A DNA stretch of 64,000 nt from an uncultured Lachnospiraceae bacterium (GCA_934394565.1 CAKRQV010000013.1:1-64000), one strand, 5' to 3'. Positions 43,014 through 52,826 are shown, numbered from the stretch's first letter. Notes: generated by a model from the letters alone, not told the origin. Translations and numbers: made by a program.

Positions 43014-43723
43014 TATTTTCCCACCTCATTCATGTAATCGTTCATCGCATCCAGAAATTCCTTTTTCCGGGAACGGCTCACCTGGATCACATCAGATGCC
43101 ACCGTCACATCACTGCCCTGAAACGCTTCCACATATTCCAGATTGACCAGATAACAGCGATTACACTGGAAAAACTTTGTCTCCTTCAGCTGTTCCTTAA
43201 GCTCTTTCATGGATCCTTTTGTGATCACTTCACCACTGGTCGCATGATAGATCAGATCGTGATCCCGCACCTCCACATAGCAGATATTGTCCACATCCAG
43301 CTTCTTTTTCCCTCCCTTTAAGGCAATGGTTATATACTTTGTCTCTTTCTTTTTTACCCGGGTCAGAGCCCTGTCGATCCGCTGGGAAAACGCAAAATAT
43401 GAAATCGGTTTGAGCACATAATCCAGCGCATCCACCCGGTATCCCTGGATTGCATACTGGGGCATATTGGTAATAAAGATGATGACAACCTCGCTGTCCT
43501 TTTCCCGGATCTTTTCCGCCGCTGTCATACCGTCCATAAATGTCATTTCCACATCCATCAGGATAATATCAAAATCCGCCGTATAATCCGTCACGATATC
43601 TTCGCCGTCCTGAAACCATGTGACACTCAGCTTATGTCCGGTCTCATTTCCATACTTTGTCAGATACTCTTTGAGCTGTGCAGCATATGTTTTATCATCC
43701 TCCACCACTGCAATATGGAGCAT
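43013..43723 (-). CDS. LytTR-family response regulator
   Basis: 236 residues. Receiver domain 1-125 with acidic pocket AVVEDD, phosphoacceptor Asp in IILMDVEMTFMDG, and conserved Thr/Lys positions (FITNMP, VLKPI). The LytTR DNA-binding domain covers about 140-236 (KKKLDVDNICYVEVRDHDLIYH, FFQCNRCYLVNLEYVE). LytTR proteins bind direct repeats of about 9-10 bp roughly two helical turns apart; such a pair lies upstream of the GH78 operon. The ATG at 43723 follows GGGAGGTGAGTCAA; the GTG three codons upstream lies on the ribosome site. Confidence 0.93.
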   Translation of the reverse strand: MLHIAVVEDDKTYAAQLKEYLTKYGNETGHKLSVTWFQDGEDIVTDYTADFDIILMDVEMTFMDGMTAAEKIREKDSEVVIIFITNMPQYAIQGYRVDALDYVLKPISYFAFSQRIDRALTRVKKKETKYITIALKGGKKKLDVDNICYVEVRDHDLIYHATSGEVITKGSMKELKEQLKETKFFQCNRCYLVNLEYVEAFQGSDVTVASDVIQVSRSRKKEFLDAMNDYMNEVGK

Positions 43724-43850
43724 TTGACTCACCTCCCGGTTTTTCTTGTGTACCCTTAAGATTAGAGAAAGAATCCGGTTCTGTCAAGTCATTCCTGCCG
43801 GCCCGGGAAAACATCTCCAAAGCTGTACAGGCTCTGCCAGATAACACAAA

Positions 43851-43882
43851 CGGGCGGTCTCCCGGTTAAGGGAAACCGCCCG
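43851..43882 (-). terminator. Terminator of the GH78-GPH-GH3 operon
   Basis: A 13-bp stem with one mismatch (43851-43863 with 43870-43882), then TTTGTGTT on the minus strand, about 60 bp after the last gene of the operon. Confidence 0.7.
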
Positions 43883-43944
43883 CAGACAGACTTTTTATCA
43901 CCCAAAGTGCTGTACACGGACAGACTTTCGGATCTGTTTGTGTC

Positions 43945-44382
43945 TTATTCTTCGCTCTTTGCTACCTTTAAGAAGGATGCAATGATGTGGAGCAAAATAG
44001 CCACCAGGCAGCATACCATACCAACGATCGCACTGGACAGGTCACTCATGGTCTGTGCATTTTTTTCAAAGGAAAGGATCGTTGCGATACTGTTGACACG
44101 TGCAGCGATAAACTGTACCAAAGCCACCATGTACAGTGCGGCACTGATAAGCGGCAGTACATCAACGAAAAGACCTGCACCGACCTTGTTGCATCCGACA
44201 ATATATACCAGTTCCAGAAGGATAGCCACCACCAGGCATCCCACGATCACTGCATTCACACCGAGGTTACTGAAATAATCCGTATTGCAGTTGATCAGAT
44301 AGAAGATCATGCCCACAACGGCAGCGATCACGGACAGAGCTGTAAAATAAAATCCTGCGGATTGTTTTTTGATAAAACTCAT
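43945..44382 (-). CDS. Small four-helix membrane protein
   Basis: 145 residues with four hydrophobic helices (about 10-32, 42-63, 70-95 and 115-140). I do not recognise the family. It directly follows the GH3 gene (14 bp), has a strong ribosome site (AAGGAGGC), and ends the operon. Similar small four-helix proteins accompany permuted GH3 enzymes in some Firmicutes to my recollection, which would suggest a helper for a membrane-bound glycosidase, but this is not shown here. Confidence 0.7.
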   Translation of the reverse strand: MSFIKKQSAGFYFTALSVIAAVVGMIFYLINCNTDYFSNLGVNAVIVGCLVVAILLELVYIVGCNKVGAGLFVDVLPLISAALYMVALVQFIAARVNSIATILSFEKNAQTMSDLSSAIVGMVCCLVAILLHIIASFLKVAKSEE

Positions 44383-44396
44383 CTTTTTCTGCCTCC

Positions 44397-47300
44397 TTAG
44401 TTTTCTTTCTTCTTTGTGCCTTTAAGATACATGGCGATCGCAGCCAGTGTCAGCAGGGCAAAGGCGATCTCGACACCTGTCAGGGCATTGTCGTACCATG
44501 TTCTTACTTTTTCGATACGGGATGTGGAGTTTAAACCATCCATCGCATTGGAATTTGCCAGTGCGTAGTTCTGCCACAGCATATCATTTTTCAGATCCTG
44601 CATCAGCTGGGCATCCCTGCATACATTTTCCAGTGTCCAGTAGTCCCATTTGGCGCTTACAGCGGCCATGGTGCTGTCACCTGTATTACAGGTCATGGTC
44701 ACACCATTGTGGGCAGCTTCTTTCAGAACCGCATAGTTGGCATCCTGGATAAAGTCCTCACTGATCAGTCCCTTGAATCCCCACTCTTTACGGAGAATGT
44801 TCATCAGCAGACCGTAATGTGCGTTACCTGCCGTGCAGCCGATACGGTTGAAGGTTGTCATAACAGCCAGGGCTTTCGCATCCTCGATGGAAGCCTGTGT
44901 ACCGCGCAGCTCATTCTCACGTGCCTTCTGCTCGGTCATAAATGTAGCGATACCGGAACGGTTGATCTCGGTATCATTGAAAGCCAGATGCTTCGGCGCC
45001 AGCAGAACACCGTATTTCATAGCTTCTGCAATGTAGTTGGAAGCCTGATATGCTGTCAGGACAGCATCCTCGGAATAATACTCATGGTTACGTGCATTAT
45101 ACGGTGTACGGTGCAGGTTTGTACCAGCACCCCAGAAGATCGTCAGGTTGGACCACAGAGAGTAGTTACCGATGACCTGACCGTACTCAGCAGCCAGCTG
45201 TTTGCTGAAGGTCTGGGCAATGACCGGCTCGTTGGCCATTGTTCCGAATTTATAGCTTAAGTTCTTGTCACCCGGATCGATCGCACAAGGATCGGCGGAG
45301 CTTGTATCTGTATTGGCATACTGTCCCAGCGGGTAGGAGTTGATACCGTTCGGACCATCGTTCTGTACAGCTTCCGGAGAAGAAATCGAAGCGATCGGTT
45401 TTGTACTTGTACCACCAAAGCCGACACGGATCATGGCATCCTCCAGATTCAGCTGATCCATCAGCTCGGACCATCTCTCATCGTTGATATCGGTTACACC
45501 CTTCAGATCTGCCAGTGTCAGGCCGTTGTCTGCACCGAAGGTGACAGAGGACGGATCACCATTTTCTGTGATCTCATAGATATCATTCTGCATGATCTGT
45601 ACCATCTCATCGGTAGCTGTCAGATCTTTGTAGGTTTTCGGGAATGTACCGCTCCAGTCGTTTCTGGTCAGATAGGTTACCGTACCCGGCATATAGGTAT
45701 TCAGATCCATATCCTGCAGCTGGTTCTCTACAGCTGTTCCGCTCAGAGTCTCTGCAAATGTTGTGGTATCCATCTCTGCAAGGTTCCATGTCTGTACGTT
45801 GGCTGCATTACCTGCAGCTGTCATACCATTGGACTCATTATAGCCCTGTGCAGCCAGTACGTTGTTGACTGCTTCATGGGAACCGTTACCGATGGTGAAG
45901 TAGTAATCACCGGCATCCAGCATGTAGTTACCTGTGGTTCCTGCTGCATTAGCAGCTGTGCTGTCCCAGCTGGCCATATCCTGTGCATCGGCTGTTACGG
46001 TGATCTGTACAGACTCACCCGGCTGCAGTTCTTCTGTCTTTTCATAGTCCAGAAGCTGTACGGCAGCTTTTTCTACCAGATGCTCTCTGTCGTAATCTGT
46101 GTACGGTACGGATGCGTACAGCTGTACGACATCTTTACCGGCAACATCGCCTGTATTGGTAACGGTTACCTGGGCTGTTACTGTCTTTGCAGCCAGATCA
46201 ACATTTAAACTGTCCAGAGTCTGGGAGAATGTAGTATAGGAAAGTCCGTAACCAAACGGATAGGAAACCTCACTGTCATAAGCCCATGCTCCACCATTGG
46301 AGCTTCCTACGCTGTCGGCGGCATTGCCCTGACCCAGAACAACGTCAGCATAACGTGTCTCATAATATTTGTAACCGGTGTAAATGCTCTCTGCCTCTAC
46401 GATCTCAGAGTTGATGGAGTATGCAGAATCCTCATTTGTCCACTCATAATCACCGTAGTTCTGGGCAGCCGGAGATGCAGAGTTGTCTACAGCATAGGTA
46501 TCTGCCAGATGTCCGGACGGATTGGCATCGCCGCTTAACACATCAGCCACACCGTAGAAACCATATCCACCCGGAATACCGACTTCCAGAAGGGCATCTA
46601 CGCCGTCATTGTTCTTGATCTCATCAATTTCCATGGCGCTGGCATTGTTCAGAAGGACAACAACCTTACCACCGTTTGTCTCTTTTGCCTTTACAGCAGC
46701 GTCGATGGTCGCACGCTCTGTATCAGACAGGCCCAGCGGATCTTCCTGATTCAGATCCTGATCCGGATTCACACCCTCTTTACCCGGGGTGTAGTTTGTA
46801 TTCTCACCTGCGGCACGACCAATCGTCACAACCATGACATTGTAATCGTTCATGCTGTCTTTCCAGGTCGGCTCAACTTCGTTCAGTCTGTCCTGTGTCG
46901 GCTCCAGACTGGTAAAGGTTCCGCCGATGGCCGGAGATGTGGCACGATAGTATGTAGTTACACCCCACGGAAGAACAGCTTCAGATTTGAACTCTTCTTT
47001 CATGCTGGTGTACATCTCTTTCACGATCGGATTCAGGGTATAGCCCTTTGCCTCAAAAGCCTCTACCATATCTACGGTATCCGCATCTGTTCCCTCGTTC
47101 TCAGACAGTGTACTTCCAAAGTCACCGCCCTGGATCGGGAAATAGCTGGAAAAGCCAAGGAATGTCACCTTCTGCTTCTCATCTGCGGAAAGCGGCAGCG
47201 CACCATCATTTTTCAGAAGGACAGTACCTTCTTCACTCATGCGCTCACCCAGATCCTCGATGGCATCCAGCAACTCTGTTGTACTGGTGTAATCAGATTT

Positions 47301-47486
47301 GTAGGTGTAATCCTCCGCTGTCTGATTGTCTGTTACCATCTGTGTACTCTGCGTTCCCAGGAACTTGTCAATATCTGTACGGAAGGTATCGATGACCATT
47401 GCAGCAGATAAAGACAGGGCAAGTAATGATGTACCTGTAGTAGCCAGGCCACGCCATACACGGCGTTTTGTCTTCTTCTCTTTCAT
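44397..47486 (-). CDS. Membrane-anchored, domain-permuted GH3 beta-glucosidase
   Basis: 1029 residues. The domain order is inverted relative to common GH3 enzymes. The (alpha/beta)6 sandwich comes first (EEGTVLLKNDGALPLSADEK, then ALLEVGIPGGYGFYGVADVLSGDANPSG), then an FN3-like domain, then the TIM-barrel domain (GTNLHRTPYNARN, GVLLAPKHLAFNDTE, GFKGLISEDF). The nucleophile is the Asp in SEDF, about residue 911. One helix at each end (about 15-32 and near 995-1015) should anchor both termini in the membrane. Such permuted enzymes occur in rumen and gut clostridia. It should release glucose from beta-glucosides such as those left after rhamnose removal. Start at 47486 follows AGGAGGAAATT. Confidence 0.92.
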   Translation of the reverse strand: MKEKKTKRRVWRGLATTGTSLLALSLSAAMVIDTFRTDIDKFLGTQSTQMVTDNQTAEDYTYKSDYTSTTELLDAIEDLGERMSEEGTVLLKNDGALPLSADEKQKVTFLGFSSYFPIQGGDFGSTLSENEGTDADTVDMVEAFEAKGYTLNPIVKEMYTSMKEEFKSEAVLPWGVTTYYRATSPAIGGTFTSLEPTQDRLNEVEPTWKDSMNDYNVMVVTIGRAAGENTNYTPGKEGVNPDQDLNQEDPLGLSDTERATIDAAVKAKETNGGKVVVLLNNASAMEIDEIKNNDGVDALLEVGIPGGYGFYGVADVLSGDANPSGHLADTYAVDNSASPAAQNYGDYEWTNEDSAYSINSEIVEAESIYTGYKYYETRYADVVLGQGNAADSVGSSNGGAWAYDSEVSYPFGYGLSYTTFSQTLDSLNVDLAAKTVTAQVTVTNTGDVAGKDVVQLYASVPYTDYDREHLVEKAAVQLLDYEKTEELQPGESVQITVTADAQDMASWDSTAANAAGTTGNYMLDAGDYYFTIGNGSHEAVNNVLAAQGYNESNGMTAAGNAANVQTWNLAEMDTTTFAETLSGTAVENQLQDMDLNTYMPGTVTYLTRNDWSGTFPKTYKDLTATDEMVQIMQNDIYEITENGDPSSVTFGADNGLTLADLKGVTDINDERWSELMDQLNLEDAMIRVGFGGTSTKPIASISSPEAVQNDGPNGINSYPLGQYANTDTSSADPCAIDPGDKNLSYKFGTMANEPVIAQTFSKQLAAEYGQVIGNYSLWSNLTIFWGAGTNLHRTPYNARNHEYYSEDAVLTAYQASNYIAEAMKYGVLLAPKHLAFNDTEINRSGIATFMTEQKARENELRGTQASIEDAKALAVMTTFNRIGCTAGNAHYGLLMNILRKEWGFKGLISEDFIQDANYAVLKEAAHNGVTMTCNTGDSTMAAVSAKWDYWTLENVCRDAQLMQDLKNDMLWQNYALANSNAMDGLNSTSRIEKVRTWYDNALTGVEIAFALLTLAAIAMYLKGTKKKEN

Positions 47487-47566
47487 AATTTCCTCCTGTG
47501 GAAAAATATCTATAACAAACATTTTGCATTGTCCGCATGTCAGCAAAATGCCATGTTATTCCCTTT

Positions 47567-49264
47567 TTATTTTTTCTTTTTTGCAGCCTTTGCTTCGGCT
47601 TTGGCTTTCTTTTCCGCCAGCTTGTTCTGGTACTTTGCTTCTTCTGCGGAAAAATCCAGACCTTTCTTCTGACAGTAGGCTTTCAGCTCTTCTTTTCTGG
47701 CTTCCTCTGCCTGACGCTCGGCCTCCTCCTGCTCCATACGCAGTCTCTCGGCCGGCTCGACCCATTCGCCACCGGCAGCAATTACAGCTGCTTTCTGATT
47801 CTCCAGGATCGTTTCCTGATCCTCTTTGATATGTTTTTCTACTTTAAGGAAGCACATCAGTACTACGATAACGGCATAACAGATCAGCTCGATGCCAAGG
47901 TAGCACAGTGTCAGCATGTTCTGGACACTGCCGTTTTGTACGGCAGCCGTGGCATCGTAACCTGCTGCAGTCAAAAGTGCATTGATAATACCGTTACCAA
48001 GCCCGGTCATACCGACCATGATCGCACCATAGACGGACATCGTAAAGCCGTCACTTCTGAAGCCGTTCTTTGCCTCCAGATGATCCAGTACATCGGACAG
48101 CAGAGCCAGTGTCACGTACATCGCCGGAATGGAGCCGATACCCTTTAAGATAACACCCGCGCATACAATAGCGAAGCTGTGTACATTTAAGAAGCTGACC
48201 AGTCCGCCGACAACGGAAATACCAAGACCGATGGTGACGGCTCTCTGCTTGCCCAGCTTGTCAGCGATCGGCCAGGCAATGACCATACCGATGGCTGTCG
48301 GCAGTCCACCGATCAGACCCAGCGTACCCATGGCCGTACCTGCAGCTGCCTCGGTACTGATACCGTCAAACATCCATCTGGCATAGTAGCTCATGGAACC
48401 ATTCTTAACCAGACCGCCAAACTGGAACAAAAGGAAGTACAGGATGATAATCCACCAGTAGGCATTGGATACACACGCCTTGACCTGGCGGTTCATCGGC
48501 AGCTTTTCTTCCCTGATATTCAGCTTCATATTCTCTTCTGTGATACGCTCTCTCGTGAAGAAGTACTCCAGAAGGATGGCAAAGAATGTCACAACACACA
48601 GCACGATCATCACGATACGCCAGTTATTATAGCTTGCTGTGGTATCGATCACACCGTCATGGTCCACAAAAAGGAAGCTCTGTAACAGGATCGGCACAAG
48701 GATGCTCGCACCGACACCGACAGCTGCCACACCGGAGGCATTGGAAAATGTCGCCAGCATACCTCTGTGGTTGGAATTTCTCGTGGACAGAGAAACCAGG
48801 GAGCTGTGTGCCGTATAGTAAAACGGATACGCTACCGCATAGTACAGGTTATAGGAGATCGCGATCCATGCCATCTGTACAGCTGGGCTGGCACTCTCCG
48901 GTGTCAGAAACAGCAGCGCGACCGCTACGGTAACCAGCGGGGCAGACAAAAGCATAAACGGTCTTGCCTTACCCTGTGAGGTTCTCGTATTGTCCATCAG
49001 ATGTCCCACGACCAGATTTCCGATGATGACAAAAATAACGGAGATCATCGGCAGGATTGCCGAGAAAATACCGAATTTTGCCGTATCTGTCCATCCCAGG
49101 ACATCCGAATAATATCTGTTCAGATAAGACCCGAAAATAGCATTGGAGATCAATGCGCAAAACGGGGCAATGAAGTAGCCAAGGAGCATTTCTTTTGGCT
49201 TCACGTTCGCAGAAGTAATCTTCGTTCTGAACAGTGGATTGTCAAAAAAGCTTTTTTTCTCCAT
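47567..49264 (-). CDS. GPH-family sugar/cation symporter with long charged tail
   Basis: 565 residues, about 12 membrane helices, of the glycoside-pentoside-hexuronide:cation symporter family (MFS). Family features include GSYLNRYYSDVLG near the N-terminus, GHLMDNTRTSQGKARPFMLLSAP in the first cytosolic loop and PAMYVTLALLSDVLDHLEAKNGFRSDG in the later part. The last 80 residues are an unusual Glu/Lys/Ala-rich tail, probably a cytosolic coiled coil for regulation or docking. It lies between rhamnosidase and beta-glucosidase genes, so it probably imports rhamnosyl-glucosides or their products. Confidence 0.92.
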   Translation of the reverse strand: MEKKSFFDNPLFRTKITSANVKPKEMLLGYFIAPFCALISNAIFGSYLNRYYSDVLGWTDTAKFGIFSAILPMISVIFVIIGNLVVGHLMDNTRTSQGKARPFMLLSAPLVTVAVALLFLTPESASPAVQMAWIAISYNLYYAVAYPFYYTAHSSLVSLSTRNSNHRGMLATFSNASGVAAVGVGASILVPILLQSFLFVDHDGVIDTTASYNNWRIVMIVLCVVTFFAILLEYFFTRERITEENMKLNIREEKLPMNRQVKACVSNAYWWIIILYFLLFQFGGLVKNGSMSYYARWMFDGISTEAAAGTAMGTLGLIGGLPTAIGMVIAWPIADKLGKQRAVTIGLGISVVGGLVSFLNVHSFAIVCAGVILKGIGSIPAMYVTLALLSDVLDHLEAKNGFRSDGFTMSVYGAIMVGMTGLGNGIINALLTAAGYDATAAVQNGSVQNMLTLCYLGIELICYAVIVVLMCFLKVEKHIKEDQETILENQKAAVIAAGGEWVEPAERLRMEQEEAERQAEEARKEELKAYCQKKGLDFSAEEAKYQNKLAEKKAKAEAKAAKKKK

Positions 49265-49288
49265 GTTTCTTTCCTCTTTCTTCTATAT

Positions 49289-51844
49289 TTAAGCGGGCAT
49301 TTCCGTTGCAAACGAATATGCGCCACTTCCGAGCATTTTTTCTTCTCCATCCGGAAGACTGACGGTTGCCGTCACGCCACAGGGAATCTCCACATGGAGG
49401 GTAAACCGTCCCTCTCTGATCTCCCATGCACTGACAACCGTACCGTAAGCGGTGCGTACAGCACCACGGGCCTGCGTCAGGCCGCCGCCGACAAGCGGTG
49501 CGATCCTGATCTCTTTGCCACCGCCGCTTAATGTCTCGATACCTGCGATCCTTCTGTACAGGAAATCACCGACCGCGCCGTAGGAGAAATGGTTAAAGGA
49601 AACCATGCCGCCGGTACCGTCATCGTCACCGGTATTGCAGGTACCGTCTTCTCTTAAGGCATCCCAGCGCTCCCAGATTGTCGTTCCGCCGACCTTCATC
49701 TCATACAGCCAGGACGGACATGTATCGGTCATCAGCATCTTAAATGCATCCTCCTCATACCCATTGTCTGCCAGCGCAAACAGGATATACGGCGTTCCCG
49801 GGAATCCGGTAGCGATATGATAGTCGTTTTCTCTGACGATCCTTGCCAGATGGGCTGCTGTCGTCTTTTTATCTTCTTCTGAGAGCATACCGTAGTATAA
49901 CGGCAGTACATACCCGGTCTGGAATTCGTTTTTTACCTTGCAGTCCCTGTCCATCAGGATCTCTCTGTAAGCATCTGCTGTCTTTTCGCTCAGATCTTTA
50001 TAATAAGCAGCGTCCTCTGTCTCACCCAGGATCTCTGCGATCTGCGATAAAATTTTACTGGAATGGGACATACAGGCTGTGGCTGTCCACTTGCCGCGGC
50101 CCATCCAGGCCCAAAGTCCGATGCCCGGCGCACACCAGTCACCGTAATGGTGCAGAAGCTTCCATATATATTTATGCCTGCCCACAGAACCAAGTCCGGC
50201 CCAGAATTTGCATGCCTTCATGTAGCGCTTCATTGTCGGGTACATCGTCCGTAACAGGCCAATGTCTCCACGCATTTTATATTCAGCCCACGGGGCCAGG
50301 ATACAGGCATCGCCCCAGTGATCGACAGCCATCGGGATCATAATCTCCCACTGTCCCGGAACCACCACCAGCGGAACCGTGACCGGTATACCGCCGCCTT
50401 TATTCTGCTCGCTTCTGACATCCTTGAACCATTTTTCAAGGAAACGGCTCATGTCAAAATTGTAAGCCGCCGTCGGGGAAAACAGAGCCATATCCCCTGT
50501 CCATCCCATACGCTCATCTCTCTGCGGACAGTCCGTCGGAATATCGACAAAATTCGATTTGGCACCCCAGCGGATACTGCTCTGCAGTCTGTTGACCAGC
50601 TCGTTGGAGCAGGAAAACTCACCGTTATCCTCCACATCGGAATACAGTGCAACCGCAGTCAGCTCTACATCACCGGCCTCGGCGCCCTCCATGCTCACAT
50701 ACCGAAAGCCCATATATGTCATCCGCGGTGACCATGTCTGCTCTCCATCCCGGCAGATGTATATCGCTTCCTGCTTTGCTGTTCGCAAGGGCTTCGTAAA
50801 CAGTTCGCCATCCATCAGGATCTCTGCATGACGGAAGGTGATCTTCTGTCCCTTTTTGCCCCTGATCTTCGCAGAGATCACACCAGCAAAATTCTGTCCG
50901 AAATCATAGATCAGCACGCCGCTTTTTGCCTTTGTCACAGAAACCGGAGTAAATACCTCATGTGCCTTTACCGGTGCGCCGTACTGTGCCAGAAGCTCGG
51001 GATGCAGCTTGACCGTCTCCCGGGCTGCCTTATGCCAGCTGATCTTTTGCATATCAACGGTAGCATCGTATACTTCTCCGTTGTAAAACTCGGCTTCTCT
51101 GACACTGCCGTCCAGTGTCACATCCCAGCTCTCGTCCGTACCGATGATTTCTTCCGTATCGTCCTCGTAGGTGAGTCGAAGCTCGCACAGAAGCGCCTGT
51201 CTGTCGGCATAGTATCTGTTGACTCTTTTATAGGTAAAAGATCCGACCGCCCAGCCACCTGCAACAATCGCACAGAGTTCATTTTCTCCGTCGGACAGCT
51301 GCCTGGTGATATCGTAGGTCTGGTACTGCAGCTGGTGCTTATAGGATGTAAAGCCGGGAGCAAAATAGGTATCGCCTACCTTTTCCCCATTCAGTGTCAG
51401 CTCATAGATACCAAGAGCTGTCGCATACAGCCGGGCTGCCTTTATCTTCTTTTTACAGGTGATATCTTTTCGGAAGGTCATGACCTTTGGAGAAATCTTT
51501 TTCTCTGTAAAGTGATACTCTCCGTCCGTGATCCAGTCCGCCATAAACGGAGTGCCCATGCGGCCGGTCTCAAAGCATGTCTCCGCCGTTGCCATCTCAC
51601 CCGCATTATCCACAGCCGTCACATGCACTGTATACGTGGTAAACGGCAACAACTGTTTTCCCTCATATGGGATCAGGATCTGGGCTTTAGTCTCTACAGA
51701 CCAGTCACCGATACGGATCACTGCATGATCCAGCATGACATTTTCCCGGTCACTCTCCAGCTGGAAAGACACCCGCGGATGCTCACAGTCCGTCACACAG
51801 CCCGTCGCCAGATGCTCCACTGTCAGTCTGCTGATTTTCAGCAT
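49289..51844 (-). CDS. Glycoside hydrolase family 78 alpha-L-rhamnosidase
   Basis: 851 residues, cytosolic. Bac_rhamnosid N-terminal domains (LNGEKVGDTYFAPGFTSYKHQLQYQTYD) lead to the (alpha/alpha)6 catalytic barrel, which opens with NFVDIPTDCPQRDERMGWTGD; the Asp and Glu/Arg residues of DCPQRDER-GW-GD belong to the active site. The C-terminal beta domain starts at SFNHFSYGAVGDFLYRRIAG. It cleaves terminal alpha-L-rhamnose, for instance from rutinosides or naringin-type flavonoids. First gene of the operon with the GPH symporter and GH3 beta-glucosidase. Start preceded by GAGAGGAAAAA. Confidence 0.95.
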   Translation of the reverse strand: MLKISRLTVEHLATGCVTDCEHPRVSFQLESDRENVMLDHAVIRIGDWSVETKAQILIPYEGKQLLPFTTYTVHVTAVDNAGEMATAETCFETGRMGTPFMADWITDGEYHFTEKKISPKVMTFRKDITCKKKIKAARLYATALGIYELTLNGEKVGDTYFAPGFTSYKHQLQYQTYDITRQLSDGENELCAIVAGGWAVGSFTYKRVNRYYADRQALLCELRLTYEDDTEEIIGTDESWDVTLDGSVREAEFYNGEVYDATVDMQKISWHKAARETVKLHPELLAQYGAPVKAHEVFTPVSVTKAKSGVLIYDFGQNFAGVISAKIRGKKGQKITFRHAEILMDGELFTKPLRTAKQEAIYICRDGEQTWSPRMTYMGFRYVSMEGAEAGDVELTAVALYSDVEDNGEFSCSNELVNRLQSSIRWGAKSNFVDIPTDCPQRDERMGWTGDMALFSPTAAYNFDMSRFLEKWFKDVRSEQNKGGGIPVTVPLVVVPGQWEIMIPMAVDHWGDACILAPWAEYKMRGDIGLLRTMYPTMKRYMKACKFWAGLGSVGRHKYIWKLLHHYGDWCAPGIGLWAWMGRGKWTATACMSHSSKILSQIAEILGETEDAAYYKDLSEKTADAYREILMDRDCKVKNEFQTGYVLPLYYGMLSEEDKKTTAAHLARIVRENDYHIATGFPGTPYILFALADNGYEEDAFKMLMTDTCPSWLYEMKVGGTTIWERWDALREDGTCNTGDDDGTGGMVSFNHFSYGAVGDFLYRRIAGIETLSGGGKEIRIAPLVGGGLTQARGAVRTAYGTVVSAWEIREGRFTLHVEIPCGVTATVSLPDGEEKMLGSGAYSFATEMPA

Positions 51845-51924
51845 ATGTTGTTTTTCCTCTCTTTCTCTCTTCTCCTGTATTTTTCAAAAAAACACAGGTT
51901 TTTTTACGTTTCTTTGATAGATGC

Positions 51925-51971
51925 ATCATAACACTTCGCTTCGTGAACGGTAAAAAAAGAGCGTGAACGGT
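51925..51971 (-). promoter_or_regulatory. LytTR direct repeats and -10 box of the rhamnosidase operon
   Basis: On the minus strand ACCGTTCACG occurs twice (51962-51971 and 51942-51951), starts exactly 20 bp apart. Each fits the LytTR half-site consensus [TA][AC][CA]GTTN[AG][TC]. TATGAT (51925-51930) follows 11 bp after the proximal repeat, and no -35 consensus is present, which is what an activator-dependent promoter looks like. The regulator at 43013-43723 is the obvious candidate. Confidence 0.7.
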
Positions 51972-52028
51972 CTGGTTTTTAACGTGATTTGCAAGATATA
52001 AAAAATCAGCCCTGTATACTTTTTCAGG

Positions 52029-52081
52029 AAAAAACAGTCTGTACTGACGAAACTTTATATCGTCAGTACAGACTGTTTTTT
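52029..52081. terminator. Terminator after the lysozyme-like gene
   Basis: A near-perfect 22-bp stem (52029-52050 with 52060-52081) with A runs and T runs at its ends. It ends the minus-strand kinase/lysozyme pair before the rhamnosidase control region. Confidence 0.78.
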
Positions 52082-52128
52082 GCAGATTCTGTACAGTATT
52101 TCATGCATCTTTTACCATCGTATACTGC

Positions 52129-52803
52129 TTATTGAAATTTTTCCAGATATTTCAATGCCCGGTTATAACGTTCATTCTCTGACTGCGCCTTCGCCTCTTC
52201 CCCTTTCAGACCAAGCAGTGCCGCTGACCGTTCCAGATCGTAGGCAAACTCTACGGCACACTGGTGTACATCATGGGAAGTCCGCAGCGTTGTGTCCAAC
52301 CCCGGATACTTCTCCTTTATCAGCGTAAGCATGGCATCCAGCTGGGCATACAGATCACCGATACTCCGCCCGGAATCTATGGCTGTATCGTACAGCACCT
52401 CTTTCAGAGAATAGTGGGTAAAACCGATAAGACCATACCCGATCGCATCCTTTGTAAAATCCTCCCGTGACATTTCGCCCGTATCCACAGCATGCGTATA
52501 GGAACGGGATGCCTTGTCCTCCGGCTTGCACCCTTGCCTGATACAGGGGTAAACGCCAGATTCCACATCCATATTCCCCAGCGCACCGCTGGCTCCCTCC
52601 GGCGTGTAGCCGGACCGGATCAGATAGGTATAGACCGTCGGGGCATAATTCTGACGGGTATGGGAACCGTTCAGTACACCCGCCAGAAGGATCAGAAGTA
52701 AAACCAACGGAACGGATACCAGCACCTTCCCCAGCGTAGTCAGGGAATTCCAGAAACGCACAATCTTATAGCGTGATTTTGTTCTTTTTCTTTTTGTAGT
52801 CAT
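52129..52803 (-). CDS. Membrane-anchored phage-tail-type lysozyme
   Basis: 224 residues. Basic cytosolic N-terminus (KRKRTKSRYK), one helix (VLVSVPLVLLLILLAGVL), then an extracellular domain like phage-tail lysozyme (Phage_lysozyme2): YTYLIRSGYTPEGASGALGNMDVESGVYP with a plausible catalytic Glu in the VESG motif, and IGYGLIGFTHYSLKEVLYD. Expected to cut peptidoglycan locally. Conjugative elements also carry such enzymes, but no conjugation genes are present. It follows the HipA-like gene by 23 bp, so the two are probably co-transcribed. The ribosome site is weak. Confidence 0.75.
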   Translation of the reverse strand: MTTKRKRTKSRYKIVRFWNSLTTLGKVLVSVPLVLLLILLAGVLNGSHTRQNYAPTVYTYLIRSGYTPEGASGALGNMDVESGVYPCIRQGCKPEDKASRSYTHAVDTGEMSREDFTKDAIGYGLIGFTHYSLKEVLYDTAIDSGRSIGDLYAQLDAMLTLIKEKYPGLDTTLRTSHDVHQCAVEFAYDLERSAALLGLKGEEAKAQSENERYNRALKYLEKFQ

Positions 52804-52826
52804 AGATATGTATTCTTTCTTGCATT

